Assembly: GCF_002878395.1 (NCBI RefSeq)
Contig: NC_061121.1
Span: forward strand, 44,418,023 to 44,482,022
Direction: 5' to 3'
DNA from: Capsicum annuum
Taxonomy: Eukaryota; Streptophyta; Magnoliopsida; Solanales; Solanaceae
DNA: 64,000 bases
This document shows, piece after piece, positions 21,673-35,319 of the stretch. A model generated the notes under the pieces. It saw only the letters and a list, made by a program, of their open reading frames with translations, ran no database searches and was not told the DNA's origin. Position numbers and translations under genes: made by a program. The first letter of the stretch is position 1, and each line of letters opens with the position of its first letter.

Positions 21673-24600
21673 GGGTGTCTACAAAATTTCATCAGGAAGA
21701 GTCGTATTTATAGGTGTGTAGCACGCCACACTTATAAGTAGAATACGAGGTGTTTTGGAATGTTTCACTTTTTTCATGTTCATGTTCGTTCTATGGATAT
21801 TCCTTTATCATACTCTAGTTCGTGCTCTGGTGTCGTCCCTACGAAAGTAAAGTTATCTCAATTTGTTTCTTACTCTAATGTTCATAGATGTCTTATTTTT
21901 AGGTGATTAAGTACAAAAGCTTAGAATCCAAATAGTATGGTCCTTTCTAATTGAGTCATAAAGGATTATAAAACTTTGCAAGGACTTGAGAAGAGTCTTT
22001 TAGAGCTTTAAGTTGTATTGATTCTAGAGTAAACTTTGATTCTGATGAAATCATGCTTGTCAGCCTGAGGTACTATGTATATTCAGTCCGTTTCAAAAAT
22101 TGTTGTTGCAGGGAATACTGTGTAGCGAAAATTGGAACTATATTTCCACTTGAGTGGTAGTATATGTTAAAGTGTCATGACCTAATGGTAGTGAGATCGT
22201 CCAGAGGTTTGTGACATGAAGTCACTAGGTTAGCAGTCCAAGGGAGGGTCACTATTGCGTAATAAGTAGTTTTAGTTCTATAACCCTTTGATTTAAGGGT
22301 GGCTCTCTCTCCTTTATGGTGGTTGGATAATATTGTGGAAAGACTTGTAGCTTCTATGAGGGTGTGTGGAGAACATATTTGACTGTGATTAATATCTATT
22401 CAAGAATAGGGAAAGAGGTTAGAGGGGATAGTTATGGTGGTTATAGTAATTCCTTGTAGGTTGTCAATGGAAATGTTTGGATTATCAATAAGTTATAAGC
22501 ATAGACTTATTGTTATTTGTGGAATTTGAAGGTAGTATAAATGTATGCTTGGGTAAGTAAGTATAATTAGAGAAAATCGAATATGTATATAAGATTGTAT
22601 GGGGTTATAATATTAGATTAATGTTGAACTTGTCTATTATGTGACCTTGCCCCCTTGCCCTTCTTTTATTAAGTATTTGTAAACATGTACTACTTGTGAG
22701 AAGGTATGTAGTAGATTCTTAGGTATAGTAGTAATTTCATGAAAGTGATTTGGTTGTAGGTAGTATCTAGGTGAAATGAGGTATTTGGGCCAAATTTTCC
22801 AATTTGATGGACTAACATGTTATGCTGCACTCTTCACTAGTGGTAGATTATTGATGCCAGACTATATCTTGAATTTTAAATGTAGAATGCGGTGGTAAGA
22901 ATAGTAGATTAAGATTAATGATGTATGTTGTGTGGGAATGAATTAGTAGGTTTGATGTTATTTGTGAAAGAGCCTAGGTTGATAATTGATGAAAAGTTTA
23001 AGGGGTAATTGTGGCGTATATGTGTATATGAGGACTAGTGTTAAAATGATGAGTAGTGGGTGAGTTTTGATGTCCAAACCAGTGAGGCCTCGCAATAGGC
23101 CTACGTCGCGGGGCCAGTTAACCCAAATAGGTATCGCGTTACGAGGGCCAATTAACCTAAGTAGGGGTCTCAGCGCAATGGTAGCACAGTTCTGCATTAT
23201 TTTATTCAAGATTTTAAGGGCATAAGTATATAAGAATAAGTTGGACCCTCGGTAGTATGGCGTTACTCGTTAGATAAGATTTTATGATATGAGTTATGCA
23301 ATTAACGATCTAATATTAGAAGGTTAAGTAGTAGAGAGTGGATTTTTTATGCAATATAGAGTGAGGTTGTGTATGTTCATGAGACTGCGTGTTGTAGGTT
23401 GATGATGATAGAGGATAACAAAAATTAATAGTAGCATTCTGGGAAAGCAATGCCTTTAGAGTATACTTAAAAACTAAAAGTTTAGCATTTATGTGTATAA
23501 GCATTTTATGTACCTAGTTTGTGTTCTTAAAATTGTAGTATGGAGAAGTCTGTTGAATTTTTGTTCGGTGCTCGTTAGATTTTAATGGAGGAAATACTGG
23601 TAGGCAATATGATCCATGGATATGATTTTACAAATTTTGTTAAGCTGTAAGTTATGTGATTAGAGGTGTAATACGAGTATTTTAATGAGTTGAATATAGA
23701 GTGTTTAGCATTTGGAAGCATGGATGCCCATGCACAAAATAATGTTAGTCATAAGTTGGTGACTTTGGGGGTTAGAGGAAGTTATGATTAGTGTTCCTGA
23801 ACGGATGTCCTAGAACGAATTTAGTGTCCTTGTATTAGAAATAAATGATAGGAGTTGTATTCATGTATATATTGATATCCCTTTTGTGATAAAGAGTGTG
23901 AATGTATACGCTCTTGGGAGTGGGAGTTGTAGAGTGATGGCTATAGAGGTTAGCAAAAGTAAAGAGCTACATTTTTTCGGAAGGCAAGGCCTTTAGAGTA
24001 TAGTTCTCTAGGGAGAGCTTAGAGTTTAAGTATGTGGTGATGTCTCTTTTATGTTGAGAGTTGTGGCTATATAATTGGTAAGGGGATATGTCCATAAGTC
24101 TAGCATTGTGACTGTGATCTAACGGGGAGATGGAGAATTAAGTTAGTTCCCAAATTTTTTTTCTCAATACGGCAAGTTGTGCGAAGGAGTTATGATAAAC
24201 CTAATTCTACTCAAACGTAAATCCTCCTACTTCAATTGAGGAGAGTATCCTACTAGTGTATTACGTCATCTATTCATGTCTTGCCTATGCCTAAAGTTTG
24301 GACTCTCTATGTAACTCATGTAATGTTCTGACCTCCAAACAAGAAGCAATAATGTTCCTCCGTGATCCAATATTTCGAGTATCCAAGCCATATGTTATGT
24401 TGCTTATGATCCAAATCTATGTCTCACAGTATGTTGGGTCCTAAGAAAATATGTTTCTATAGGTTACAAAATCATCTTACGGCGGAATAAGCCAAAGTGA
24501 TAAAGTTTATTCTAACTCATGGAAAAATTTCAACTCTTTGAATGAGAAGCAATCACTTTAAGTGAAATACTTATCATAGTTATTAATGTCATAAATTTTG

Positions 24601-25772
24601 GTGTTATGCCATATAGCTCATGATATATGCATCCATATCTCTCACTTTGGTCGGTCCTATGGAAATCATGCTGTGTTGTGTTCATGCTAAACGACTCTTT
24701 ATTTATCATCCAAATGGTTGATATATGAATCACTCCGTGTCTATTCCATTGTATCTTCACTTTATGTCCCTCCTCAAGTAGTGCAATCAGTATGAGTGAT
24801 GGTCTGATAATATTACTTGCATTCATGATGTTTATGCTTGGGTCCCTTATGACCCTTTGTATGTTAGTATGATGGTTATTGTGGAAGCGTAGCAATGTGT
24901 TAGGTATAGGAGTAGATGTTTGGTGAAAGATTTCATGTGAATCTTGAGCTAAGGTTATGGGTTAAAGAGAAAAGAAGGAGATGAACTTTTGTTGAGTGAA
25001 ATATCTAAGAAGGAGAAATATGGTGTCAATCTTTGTGAATGTGATTGAATTTGCTGGTCTTAGTGGGGGGAAATCCATGTAGTAGATGTAGTAATGATTA
25101 GGTTTGAATGTTGTGGTTGCTATAAACACAAACCTATGTTCTATGTGGTTGGTACTCTCTAAAATAAATCTTGAGTGCGTTTGACGGTAGTGATAAGATG
25201 AAGAAATATTCTTAAGGGGATGTAAAGTACAAGGTCCCATAGCCTAAGTTAGTACCTTTTTACCCTGAGTTAGGATTCGACATAGTAGTACTAAGTAGTA
25301 GGAAAGAAATTCTTGTGGCTAGATGTGTGATTGGGGAATTAAAAGTTGGTGAGTGTGAAGTATGCCATATAATGTTCGGAGTGTAGATGATTAGTGCCTT
25401 TAAGTTTAAGTCTATTCGTGGTATGTTGTAAGGTAAATAATGCTTCTAATCATTTCTTTCATGAAATCCTATTCACGATTAAGTACCAATATAAATCAGG
25501 TCTATGATCATCAAATAAACCCCTACCATATGTGGTAATGATAACGATTCATAGAACCCATGTGCAAGATCATCCCTATCGAAAGTCTCATTGCCTTATG
25601 CATCGTGCTTACACGTTTCGCTAGGGGTTATCATGAAGCTTGTTTTATGCCTTTACATACTTTGTTAAGGAAACATGTTCAATGCGAGGTTTTGTTCTTT
25701 ATTCTAAACTTTTAGAGCTTCAAAAAGTCCACACTCATCATTCGGGGATGAATGATCCCAAGGGGGAGATAA
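21673..25772 (+). other. Conserved noncoding internal region of LARD A
   Basis: About 4.1 kb without a frame that resembles gag or pol. Stretches such as GGAACTATATTTCCAC (about 22130) and AAGTGTCATGACCTA (about 22170) recur in LARD B and LARD C, so the region is inherited rather than random decay. Near its right end it holds GGGATGAATGATCCC (25746-25760) and the polypurine tract AAGGGGGAGATAA. Confidence 0.8.
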
Positions 25773-26565
25773 TGCGACACCCCGCATTTTCATGTGAGGC
25801 AGTAAGGGATCGTAATATTTCGGCGACGCAAGGGCTATTTAACCCAACTAGCGGTCGCGACGCAGGGGTTATTCCCGCACATTTTCAGCTTCTTAAGGGT
25901 CTTGGGTCATTTTGGTCCTTTGCCCTCAACCCCAAATGTCCATAACATCGAATTTCAGCCCGACGAAGCCAAAATTTTCATATTATTCAGTCTTCCTCTC
26001 AAAATCAAAACCCTAATCTTTTCCCCAAAGATCAAGAACTCATCCCTAAGATCAATAATTCCAAGAAAAGGATCAAGATTCGGGTTTCATCTTTGAAATC
26101 TTATAATCTAAGGTATGTTGGACTACTCCAAGAACCTTGGGCATAAGTTTAAATGTTTTGTCAAGATTAATGATCCCCAATTTTGACTTATATGAAAGTA
26201 TATGATATGATTTTCGAAGATTGTGCATCATGGGACTGTTTTGACGGAGATATATGTTGATTTGAAATACGTTTCATGAAAATTGAATTATAACAATATA
26301 TATATGATTTTGTGCAAGTTTGTAAAATTAATTGAGAGCATGAATATGAATTCCATCTCTTGTTCTGAACTAAAGTTTGCATTTTTCATTGTGGATGATT
26401 TGAAATGCATGTCTTAAGATTTGAAAGTGATCTTTTCAATTTCATGGTATTTGGCATGGTTTATACAAAAATAAGAGGGAGGTTCTTTTCATAACTATAT
26501 TATTTCTTTAAAGGGTAAAGAATTGCATGTGATTTATTAAATTTACATGACAACCACATGTTTTA
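25773..26565 (+). repeat. 3' LTR of LARD A, left part (with a deletion)
   Basis: It begins TGCGACACCCCGCATTTTC and jumps straight to ATGTGAGGCAGTAAGGG. The 5' LTR has about 330 more bases between these points, so this LTR suffered a deletion. It ends at TTTTA, the duplication made by LARD B. Confidence 0.8.
26561..26565. repeat. Left target-site duplication of LARD B
   Basis: TTTTA, identical to 35315-35319. The related 5' LTR of LARD A carries the uninterrupted site near 20551-20558 (GTTTTAATTCTTGC). Confidence 0.85.
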
Positions 26566-28806
26566 TGTAACACCCCGCATTTCGGGCTAGAACAAAAACC
26601 GTCGTTTATATATGTAGATGATCCAAAATCCTTAAATACAATGCAAATTTAGCATGTTAATCAATTTTCTAGTGTGGGAACCTCTTTGAGAATGAATTGA
26701 GATCATAGAGGTCCCCAAACTCAAGGACAAGTTGAAAGTTTTCCTATCATTCGAGTTTGAGTGACCGTCAAAACTTGGGTCAACTTCAATCAATCATATC
26801 TCTTTGTATATAATTAATTAGAGAGACTACTATAAATAAAATAAAAGTGCTTCGAATTATCTTTACAACGATGCCAATTTCGCCAAAATCTAATACCCGG
26901 ATGAGAAGTTATAGCCATTTTGGTGACTGAGACAGTAGCATCGTGCGATTAGCGTGCGACCGACGCTCTGTCGTACAGACCCAATTTCCTAGTTTTATTT
27001 TGTCATTTTTAAGGGCAAAAGTGGTATTTTCCACCCCCTATTCATCCATAACACGAGATTAAACTCCCCAGACACCAAAATAACATTACTTTCTCTCAAA
27101 ATTACGAAGAACACTCCTTAGGGTTTCAGCACAAAAATCAACATATCTTTAGATTTAACCGTAGCTTTTCCTTAAATCTTCAAGAATCAGAATCCCCATT
27201 GCGAGGGCTACAAGAAGCACCCATCAATCGTACTTATAGCATATCTAATGCGAGAATTCATTTAAAAGCTTCTAATTTAAGGTATGTGGAGTTTATCCTA
27301 AAACTACATGGGTTTGTTGAAAACGCTCAATTATGATTTAAAGATCATCAACCATGAATTTGTTAAAGAGGTTTTGAAATCCATGAATTTATTATGCTTA
27401 TTGCATGTTTATGATATTGTTGTTTTGGCCTTTAGGCCTTATCCCCTTAAATTGATTTACACATATAAGTATATGTATGAAACTTGAAATTGAAGATTTA
27501 TTTGAGGGAACAAATAATAAAAATCCCTATCTTGTGATAACTTTATGTTTATGATTTTATTGTGATTGATTGAAATGCATGATTTATGGCTTGAAAGTAG
27601 TTTACTCAAATACCATAGTATTTTGAGCATGATTTGGAGATTGAAGAGAGGGAGTTTCTTGATGTAAATATATTTTGTTAAAAGAGAAAGATTTGCATGA
27701 GATTAAGAGTTTTGACATGGCCACCTTGCATCATTAAAAGTTTGACAAAGAGTAGCATACATGTGTTTACATGAGTTTTAGAGAAAAAGTTCTTTGAAAT
27801 GATTTATTGATAAAGTAGTCTCGAATTTATGGTTTGAAAATAGAGATTGTAATATGCTAACAATGGCTCAGAGATGTGACATGCAAGTCAATGGTATGAC
27901 GATACCATAAGTATGTATGCCATAACAGAGTATGTTTTCAGAGAATGCATGTTTTAAAGAGTTAAAAATGGTCTTAAAGAAGGTTAGGTGGTCACCTAAA
28001 GAAGGCTTGAGTTCAAGTAAATCTTTTCCTAAAACTGTGACTTGTCGATCCAGGTATATTACTTTTATGTTGGCGACAGCCATGTGGCTTAGCAGAGTCA
28101 AAGACTCCAAGCCTTGTGGCACATTTGGGTTGGAGGCTTCCCACTGAGTCAACGAAGGATTCCATATAGCCCATGGAATTTCAGAGTTGTAGCGTATACC
28201 ACCTAGCACCGAAGTAAACCAAATAGTGTCACTGAGTTTAAATGATTTTACAGAGTCTTTCGAAAATGCCCATGTGATTCCCTACCATATGCTATGGGTA
28301 TGAACTCTTTGAAATTGCTCTCATATGTGTTGTATATAAATTATTATTTTGGATTTGCTCTACATACCAATACAATTGTATTGACCCCCTACCTCCCAGG
28401 TTTGAAGGCTCAGTCTAGAGGTCTGGCTAATCAGTAGAGTCTCCAGAGAGAAGTAATCTGTGCAGTGGTGAGCCATCTTTGTTCCATAAGGCCTGTTATA
28501 TTAGATTATGTTATTCCTTTATTTTGGTCTACTCGGGGCCTTGTCCCAGCTTTTCAGACAGTTGTCTTTAGATTTAGTAGAGATTTTGCAGACTGTTCCA
28601 GATGTGGTTTAGTTGATTTTGGATTTCATTCCTTATTGTTAAACTGAATCAAGAGTATGACTATGTTTCCACATTAGATTATAATTCCATATTTTCTTTT
28701 ATTATATGAATGTTGCGCATGATTACCATTTTAGATAGAGCAGGATGTCCGAGCTTTCATAGTTTGAGATTTTCGTCACGGTGAGGCCTTAGTTCAGGTT
28801 GTGACA
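26566..28806 (+). repeat. 5' LTR of LARD B
   Basis: It runs from TGTAACACCCCGCATTTCGG to TCAGGTTGTGACA, 2,241 bp, and pairs with 33088-35314. The start is fixed by the TTTTA duplication and the end by the adjacent primer site. Confidence 0.9.
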
Positions 28807-28809
28807 AAC

Positions 28810-28830
28810 TTGGTATCAGAGCACGGTTCA
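28810..28830 (+). promoter_or_regulatory. Primer binding site of LARD B
   Basis: TTGGTATCAGAGCACGG three bases after the LTR is a perfect initiator-Met tRNA primer site, the best preserved in the window. Confidence 0.85.
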
Positions 28831-31800
28831 TGGTCCCAAGGTATCTGCGAAATTGCATCGGGTCGAGTATTGTTTAAGGGTGTGTAGTGCGCCACATTAT
28901 AGGTAGGAGGGTACTAGGAATTTAAGAATATTTTTCTTTCTACATGTTCTAGTTCAGGCAATGGAGTTAGAATGTTCCTCTTTTATACTCTAATTCATGC
29001 CATGGTGTTGCCCATATGAAAGTAAAGTTATCCCAATTCTTTCCTTACATTGATGTGCTCAGATATGTCTTATTGTTGAGGTGAATCAAGTACAGAATTT
29101 TAGAATTTAAATGGAATGGTCTTTTTTGATTGAGCCATATAAGATTTTTAAATTGTACAAGGACTTGTGATGAGTTCGTTAGTGCGTCAGAGTGTATTGA
29201 TTCTAGTCTAAGCTTTGATTATGATAAAATTGTCCTTTTTAGCCTGCAGTATTAAATGTATTCAGTCCCTTTCAAAATTTATATTGCAGACGTCATGGTT
29301 CTGGGGAAATGATGTGTAGCAAAATATTGGAACTACATTTCCACCTGAGTAGTAGTATGAGTTAAGTGTCGGTGTCATGACCTATTAGTAATCATGTTGG
29401 ACCAAGAAGAAAGTGATGTGAAGTCACAAAGTTAGAAGTTAGAGTGAGACTGACTTTTGTGTAAGTAAATATTTTATTTGAATAACGGATGTTTGAGGAT
29501 TATTTACCCCTTTATAGTGATAGACTAATGTGGTAGCTAGTGGCACATGTCGATTGTATGGTCGTCTGTGGGGGGAGTGTTTGACTCAGATTTTTATTCA
29601 TATAGAGTACGATATGCATTCTTAGATCATTGATTATTGTGTGTCCAGTTTCTATCTCTTGTAATCTTGTTATCATTGTGTTGTTGAAACTGAAAGTCTA
29701 GTGAAGTTGTGTGGGACTCTTTCGATTCACTAGCATAGTTGTCTTGTCATTCATCCCTTTTCTTGTTCAAAACATAAAAGTCAAAGGCTAGTGGAGCCGT
29801 GTGGGGCCTATTTCGATTCACTAGCAACTTGTTGTTCATATTGTTGTTCTTGTATTGGTTGGAGCTGGGGTTTAGTGGCATAATGGAAAGAAAATTATTA
29901 AGGGTGATTTATTGAGTATATGTACAACTTAATCTTTTTGCATGAGATTGAGTTGGTAATAAAGTGATACATTCTTGTGTGTTAGTTTAGTAGAAGGCAG
30001 AGAAGGAGTTATATGTTAAGATGAATTGTTCTTTGCTTGAAGTACGAAAAGAGTTGTTGACGGTGTTTGTTGTGCAAGAAGATTATAGGTTATTGATGAA
30101 GGTACTTGGTGGATGAGTGTAGTTAATTTAGGCATCTCTGAGATTGCAAGAGGGAGTTTAATTGAAACTTATAGAGTTGTGGACTAAGTTTAGTTGTAAG
30201 GGATAGATATTAATGGTGTGTAGAAGGAGGATGTGTTAATGGATTTTTAATAGGGTAGGCTATATGATTATGGTCGATTGTTATTTTTATGGAGTTCTAG
30301 TGTACTAGTGTTTTTTGTTGTTTTATTTCATTTTTTTCTTTCCAAGTGAGAATTGTGTGTAAGGTTGGATTGTAAACCATGTTTAGCACTAGACATTAAT
30401 TTTGAATATTTCATGGCCATGAAGGTAGATGTGATGATTTCTTGGTTAATGATTCTAGTTATAGGGAAGTGATCTAAAAGGCTTAGACAGCTTACGCAAC
30501 AGATTAAGTTTATTTGAGTCGTAGTGAAGTACGATGTTATATGTATGATGTAGAAATATGCCCAAAGAGATATGGAGTTATGGCATTTTCTAAGGTTATT
30601 GTATGTTGTGTGTGGCTAGTAGTATCGTTAAGTTGCCAGATGAAGAAAGACTAGTTAGATGGCACATGGCATTCTTAATGGCCAAGTTAAGAAGTTATGA
30701 TTAATGATGTTGAGGCTTTTTATATAATCTTGATTCTCATAGTTTAGAAATATAAGTTTGCAGGCATGATGCTGGTAGACTATGATAGAAGTGGTATGGT
30801 CCGTCAAAGGTTTGGAGATTTCTATGTTTAGTGTTAGGAGAATCTAAGTTGGTGAGTGTTTAAGCTATTATATGATGACTTTTGGGGCTATAGAAACCTA
30901 AGTGTTGAATCTTAGAATGAGGTACTAGCATTGATTGCTATACATAAAGATACCGTCTTACAGGGTAAGTTAAGTTTTATGTGTATTGTGATATCCCCGA
31001 CTCTAGAGTAAAGTGATTTTACTTTATACCAGAATGTATATAGTGGTTCACAAACTTAGAGTAATGGCTTAAGTCTAAGGGGGAGCTGATAGAACAAGTA
31101 ACCAAGTCAAGTTTTCAGATGCTAATAGGTGAGCCAGTAAGTTGTGGAATTGGTCGTGAGAAAGAACGATGCTCAATCTATTCTTATTTCAGCAGCTTAC
31201 TTCAGTTATTCCGATATATACTCATGCTTTATGTTTCAGCTTCATGATCATAGTTCGTGTTCATTCATATGATAGGAATCATGTACTCTCCTAGTTCCTA
31301 GTATGATGAGTTCCCAGTTTGTTCAGCAGTCAGAATCACTTTCCGTAAGTTATGAATTCCAAAAATTCAGGCATGCAGTTCATGACTCTTGTGCACATGT
31401 GATACTCTTAACGATCAGTAAAAAATTCAGATTTATATCAGGTACGTCCTCAGATTAGATCTCCTTAATGAGTCCATGACTTGAGTACTCTATTCGTCAT
31501 GCCTCAGTAGGGTATCAAGTTATGCTTAGTACTCCCCTCATGTTCCGGATTCCGGTATTACAATTTTTCAAAGACCTTTTCCCTTAGGTCGAGATAGTGA
31601 TGATGAATAGTTGTCTAGATAGGAAAGAGTAAACATTTCTTGTTGATGAAAGACGGTTATGTGCTTATTTTAGTTAAGGTAGTAATTGTGGAGTAAGATT
31701 GAGGCCAAGTCTTTGATACATGTCAAGGTTAGTTGAACTCTTATGTGTTATATTTAGGAAAAACTATTGTGTGCCTGTTTTATGTAAGTCCATAACTTGA

Positions 31801-33087
31801 AAGAATTTTGAGGTGATGTTTCGTGTATGGCTTGGTTAGTAGAGAATATTTCATGTGTATTAGCTAAATAGTGCTGGGAAGTTGTTATGGATAGAAGTAT
31901 TACGGAATATGAGAAAGATGCTTTATGAGTGTTTGTTTAGAAGAGTATATGTGGGTATGAAGATAGGCTTGAATGTCATGTTTGTAAACATACGAATAGA
32001 TGCTTTGTGTGTTTGAGAATGTCTAATGCAAAGTTAAAGGTTATTGCTGGAGTGGCTATAAGAATTATCCATGAGATGAGGAATTGTGAAATGCAGGGTG
32101 TACTGAATTAATGATTCTGACTAGTACTACGGTATTATGTGGTGCGTCTTGTGATTTTGAGTTAGTCTTGAAGATGGTGAGGGGATTTAGTCCAGTTTAG
32201 ACATTAGTAGATGGAAATATCAGAGGCCATGTGACAAACAAATTGGAATCAATGAGCATGGTGTTTAAGGGGAAAATATAGTTGAGAGAGTATTTTAGAA
32301 GTGTGGCTAACCTTGAAAGTAACAAGTTGCATTGCCTAAGGTTTGGTAATTCTATCCTTGTTTATGATTTACCTGTCTATACTTCGTGCTATAGAGTACT
32401 GTCAATGTTGTGATCCCGTAGTTTGATGTGTGGTGTAAATTGTGCACAAGATCCTTTGCTCCCTAATGCTTCTAGGACTTCTTTAGAAAGAGTGTTGAAG
32501 AGATACTCTAGTTAAGTATAAGTGTCCAGTATAATTCCGTTTGTATATCCAGCAATTCAGACAAATTACCATAGTTTAAGACCTTTTTAGCCAGTCCAAC
32601 TATCCGAAGTCCAATACGTATGACCATCCAAAAAGATAATCTACTCCATACGTGTAAGTTGTGAACCCAGTTCAGTCCAAGCATCATGTTTTAGATTCAG
32701 TTATTTAGTCATGACTTAGTTCATAAGAGTTCTACACATAATGTAAAATTTTTCTAGCTATTTTAGATCAGACAGCGTAATACCATTGTACGATGTAAAT
32801 CTTGTAGCCTCATCATTCGTACTTACATAAGTTATCACTTCCAAATGCAATGTGTGTGATTTGAGCATAAACACTTTGGGGAGAATCCTAAACTCTCAGC
32901 ATGAATCAGCTCCTTAAAATAAGTAAGGGCAAGTTTGCTCAGAATTCAACTCATGATAGAGGTTTAAATATTTCAGATCAATTATATACTTTCTTAGAAG
33001 ACACATCATTTCCGCGATATTCCATACCTTTAAGCTTTAATGTTCCTACGCATCATTCGGGAATGAATGATCCCAAGGAGGAGATAA
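28831..33087 (+). other. Noncoding internal region of LARD B
   Basis: The first part (to about 29640) parallels LARD A and C, including GGAACTACATTTCCACC. After that it differs from them. A piece resembling the gypsy LTR at 3355-3570 lies at 29660-29875. From 29880 to 32900 I recognise no domain; a short frame at 32901-33143 runs into the 3' LTR and looks incidental. The end has CATCATTCGGGAATGAATGA before the purine tract. Confidence 0.75.
29660..29875 (+). repeat. Fragment of another gypsy family's LTR inside LARD B
   Basis: The stretch reads TTGTGTTGTTGAAACTGAAA, GTCTAGTGAAG, CTCTTTCGATTCACTAGC, then a second CTAGTGGAGCCGTGTGGGGC unit, GATTCACTAGC and TTGTTGTTCTTGTATTGG. The same blocks, in the same order and spacing, occur on the minus strand of the LTR at 3331-4048 (about 3355-3570). 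Neither LARD A nor LARD C has it at the matching place. The elements are otherwise unrelated in LTR sequence. Confidence 0.75.
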
Positions 33088-35314
33088 TGCAACACCCCGC
33101 ATTTCGGGCTAGAACGAAAACCATCGTTTCTATCTGTAGATGATCCAAAAGCTATAAATCCTATGCAAATTTGTCATGTTAATCAATTTTGTAGTGTGGG
33201 AACCTATTTGAGCTTGAATTGAGATCATAAAGGTCCCCAAACTCAAGGACGAGTTGAAAGTTTTCCTATCGTTCGAGTTTGAGTGAGCATCAAAACTTAG
33301 GTCAAATTCAATGAACCATAAATCTTAGTATATAATGAATTAGAGGACTACTCTATATCAAAATAAAGCTCTTCAAATTAGCTTTCCAACGATACCAATT
33401 ATGTCAAAATTCGATACGCGAGCAAAAGGTGATAGCCATTTTCGTGACTGAGATAGTAGCATCATGCGATTAGGATGCGACACATGCTCTGTAACATGCA
33501 CCCTATTTCCAGGTTTTATTTTCGCATTTTAAAGGGCAAAAGCTATTCAGCCATAACACAGGATTAAACTCCCCAGACACAAAAATAACATTACTTTCTC
33601 TCAAAATCAACAAGAATACTCCTTAGGGTTTCAACCCAAAAATCAACATATCTCAAGATTTAACGGTATCTTTTCCTTAATTATTCAAGAATCAGAATCT
33701 CCATTGCGAGGGCTACAAAAATCACCTATCAACCATATTTATAGCATTCCTAACGCAAGAGTTCATTCAAAATCTTCTAATTTAAGGTACGTGGGGTTTA
33801 TCCTAAAACTACATGGTCTTGTTAAAAACACTCAATTATGATTTAAAGATCATCAAGCATGAATTCATTAAAGGGGTTTTGAAATCCATCATTTTATTAT
33901 GCTTATTGCATGTTTAATGATATTGTTGTTTTGGTCTTTAGGCCTTATCCCCTTAAATTGATTTACACATATAAGTATATGTATGAAACTTGAAATTCAG
34001 GATTTGTTTCAGAGAACAAATAATGAAAATCTCTCTCTTATGATAAGTTTATGTTTATGATTTTATGGTGATTGATTAAAATGCATGATTTATGGCTTGA
34101 AAATAGTTTACTCAAATACCTTAGTATTTTAAGCATGATTTAGAGATTTAAGAGTGGGAGTTTCTTGATGTAACTATATTTTGTTAAAAGTGAAAGATTT
34201 GCATGAGATTAAGAGTTTTGACATGGCCACCTTGCATCATTAAAAGTTTGACAAAGAGAGTTGCATACATGTGTTTACATGAGTTTTAGAGAAAGAGTTC
34301 TTTGAAATGATATATTGATATAGTGGTCCCGAATTTATTCTTTGAAAAAAGAGATTGTAATGTGCTAATAATTACTCATAGATGTGACTTGCAAGTCAAT
34401 GGTTTGACGATACCATAAGTATATATGCCATAACAGAGTATGTTTTTAGAGAATGCATGTTTTAAAGAGTTAAAAATGGGCTTAAAGAGGAGTAGGTGGT
34501 TACCTAAATAAGGCTTGAGTTCAAGTAACTCTTAGACTAAAATCGTGATTTGCCGATCCGGGTATATTATTTTTACGCTGGCGACGACCGTGTGGCGTTG
34601 CAGATTTAGAGACTCCAACCCTTGCGGCACACTTGGGATGGAGGCTTCACCGCCGAGTAAATGGCAGATTACATGTAGCCTATGGAATTTCAGAGTTGTA
34701 GGGTATAACACCTAGCACAGAAATTAAACAAAGAGTGTCACAGAGTTCAGATGATTTTATAGAGTCTTTCGAAAATGCCCATGTTATTCCTTACCATATG
34801 ATATGTTTATGAACTATTTAAATTTCTCTCATATATGTTGAATATAAATTATTGTTTTGGATTTACTCTGCGTACCGTTACAATGTTATTGACCCCCTAC
34901 CTCCTAAGTTCGGAGGCTCAGTCTAGGGGCACGGCTAATAAGTAGAGTATCCATAGAGAAGTGATTCGTGTAGTGGTGAGCCTTTGTTGTTCTAGAAGGC
35001 CTATTATTTTAGATTATGTTATTCCTTTGTTTTTGTCTACTTGGGGCCTTGTCCCATCTTTTCAGATAGTTGTCTTTAGATCATGTAGTAGAGATTTTAC
35101 AGACTATTCCAGATGTGGTTTAGTTGATTTATGATTTTATTCCTTATTGTTAAACTGAATCCAGTGTATGACCATGTTTCCATATTAGATTATAATTCCG
35201 CATTTTTTTATTATAAAAAAGTTGTGATGATTACCACATCAAACAGAGTAGGACATCCGAGTCTTCATAGTTCGGGATGTCCGTCATGGCCAGGCCCTAG
35301 TTCAGATCGTGACA
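33088..35314 (+). repeat. 3' LTR of LARD B
   Basis: It starts TGCAACACCCCGCATTTCGG and ends CAGATCGTGACA, 2,227 bp. It aligns with 26566-28806 throughout, with scattered substitutions and small gaps, so the insertion is old but younger than its host LARD A. Confidence 0.9.
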
Positions 35315-35319
35315 TTTTA

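Larger units (their letters stand above)
26566..35314 (+). mobile_element. LARD B: complete noncoding gypsy derivative
   Basis: LTRs at 26566-28806 and 33088-35314, both beginning TGTAACACCCC or TGCAACACCCC and ending in GTGACA, enclose 4.28 kb without coding capacity. A primer site follows the 5' LTR, and a purine tract (AAGGAGGAGATAA) precedes the 3' LTR. Perfect TTTTA duplications flank the 8.75-kb element. Its LTRs are closer to those of the coding chromovirus (45480-54996) than to LARD A, for example through GTTAAACTGAATC and TTTTCAGACAGTTGTC. Its internal region follows LARD A and C for about 0.8 kb and then differs. Confidence 0.9.

Noticed and set aside
25640..25945. 101-codon plus frame spanning the LARD A internal region and 3' LTR
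   Set aside because: It crosses the polypurine tract and LTR border, is not conserved in LARD C, and has no motif.
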